7,444 nt of DNA, taken from contig JAJFIE010000222.1 of the NCBI GenBank assembly GCA_021775275.1, positions 1 through 7,444 on the forward strand, in the 5' to 3' direction. The notes beneath the pieces were generated by a model, which saw only the letters and a program-made list of their open reading frames with translations, was not told where the DNA came from and did not search any database. This document shows positions 6,713 through 7,444 of the stretch, one piece after another; the first letter of the stretch is position 1; each line of letters starts with the position of its first letter. The translations under genes were made by a program, and so were the position numbers. The stretch is from Rhodospirillales bacterium. Lineage in GTDB: Bacteria; Pseudomonadota; Alphaproteobacteria; Rhodospirillales; Casp-alpha2.

Positions 6713-7444
6713 ATGACAGAACCCGCTATCAGCGCTAAATCCAAACCCGTTGTTCTCTGTATTCTGGACGGTTGGGGTGATCGCGCGGAACAACAAAATA
6801 ACGCGATTGCATTGAGCCGCACGCCGGTCTGGGACCGCCTGGTGGCGGCGTGTCCACGGGCGCGCCTGAATGCTTCCGAAGGGGATGTCGGATTGCCCGA
6901 TGGTCAGATGGGGAATTCGGAAGTGGGCCACATGAACCTGGGCTCGGGGCGGATTGTCATGCAGGATTTGCCGCGCATTGATCTGGCTTTCAAGGATGGC
7001 GCTTTTGCTAAATCGGACTCGTTCCTGAATATGATTGCGCGGTTGCGCGACACCAAGGGTGTCTGCCATCTGCTGGGGCTTTTGTCGCCGGGCGGGGTTC
7101 ACGCGCATCAAGATCATTTGGTGAACGTGTGCCGGTTGCTCTCCAATGCGGGCATTCCTGTCGCCGTTCATGCATTTCTGGATGGGCGTGATACACCACC
7201 CAAAAGCGGATTTGGCTACATAAAAACATTTTCAGACGCCATTGTGGGCATGGCCGGTGTCCGAATCGCAACGGTCATGGGGCGGTTCTTCGCCATGGAC
7301 CGCGATGAGCGCTGGGACCGGGTCGAAAAGGCTTATGGCGCTATTGTCCATGGTTCGGGACGTGCGTCTGCCAATGGTCCGGGCGCCGTCGAGACGGCGT
7401 ACGATTTGGGCCAGAGCGACGAGTTTATCGAACCGATTGTTGTC
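6713..7444 (+). CDS. gpmI: 2,3-bisphosphoglycerate-independent phosphoglycerate mutase, partial
   Basis: The enzyme interconverts 3- and 2-phosphoglycerate in glycolysis and gluconeogenesis using a phosphoserine intermediate and two divalent metal ions, normally manganese. The 244 visible codons cover about the N-terminal half of a protein usually near 510 residues; the rest is beyond the right edge. LDGWG (18-22) carries a metal-binding Asp. GQMGNSEVGHMNLGSGR (64-80) holds the catalytic Ser69. The phosphotransfer/substrate segments LLSPGGVHAHQDHL, HAFLDGRDTPPKSG and GRFFAMDRDERWDRV are also intact. The ATG at 6713 is the only good start in frame. It overlaps the TGA of a four-codon frame at 6702-6716. 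The nearest purine-rich site, AAGGAAG, is over 20 bases upstream. Confidence 0.96.
   Translation, partial: MTEPAISAKSKPVVLCILDGWGDRAEQQNNAIALSRTPVWDRLVAACPRARLNASEGDVGLPDGQMGNSEVGHMNLGSGRIVMQDLPRIDLAFKDGAFAKSDSFLNMIARLRDTKGVCHLLGLLSPGGVHAHQDHLVNVCRLLSNAGIPVAVHAFLDGRDTPPKSGFGYIKTFSDAIVGMAGVRIATVMGRFFAMDRDERWDRVEKAYGAIVHGSGRASANGPGAVETAYDLGQSDEFIEPIVV

Overview
The window looks like a core chromosomal segment of an alphaproteobacterium, most likely a Rhodospirillales-type lineage. This is inferred from moderately high G+C, the protein sequences (for example L21 with a Lys/Ala/Pro-rich tail) and the gene order rplU-rpmA-obgE-proB-proA-nadD-rsfS-rlmH-gpmI, which is familiar from that class. No mobile element, CRISPR array or phage gene was seen, and every full-length gene belongs to a well-known family.

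Layout. Positions 1-194 hold the possible start of a small minus-strand gene with a Cys-rich N-terminus, running off the left edge, and a short tandem repeat upstream of it. A minus-strand tRNA-Ser(CGA) with encoded CCA follows at 195-284. A roughly 300-base non-coding stretch (285-583) contains two notable fold-back structures. A near-consensus sigma-70 promoter (584-611) drives rplU (690-1259) and rpmA (1266-1523), and a strong intrinsic terminator (1551-1579) closes that unit. obgE, proB, proA, nadD, rsfS and rlmH follow on the plus strand with overlaps or gaps of about 100 bases or less. After a possible new promoter the window ends inside gpmI (6713 onward).

How the genes work together. 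L21 and L27 are 50S proteins; ObgE is the GTPase for late 50S assembly; RsfS binds the large subunit and blocks subunit joining when nutrients are scarce; RlmH methylates 23S rRNA in the assembled 70S ribosome. So five of the nine full or partial plus-strand genes act on the large subunit. ProB and ProA make the first two steps of proline synthesis, NadD makes the dinucleotide precursor of NAD, and GpmI is a glycolytic enzyme. The grouping suits growth-rate control of ribosomes together with basic metabolism.

For the hunt, I found no convincing new multi-gene system. The best leads are small. nadD and rsfS share a reading frame and are separated by one UAA flanked by two strong RNA hairpins. 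The Shine-Dalgarno of rsfS sits at ideal spacing for an AUA rather than an AUG. The tRNA-rplU gap holds a 41-base fold-back built from three 12-base repeats. L21 has a histone-H1-like tail whose gene contains an in-frame A AAA AAG slippery heptamer.
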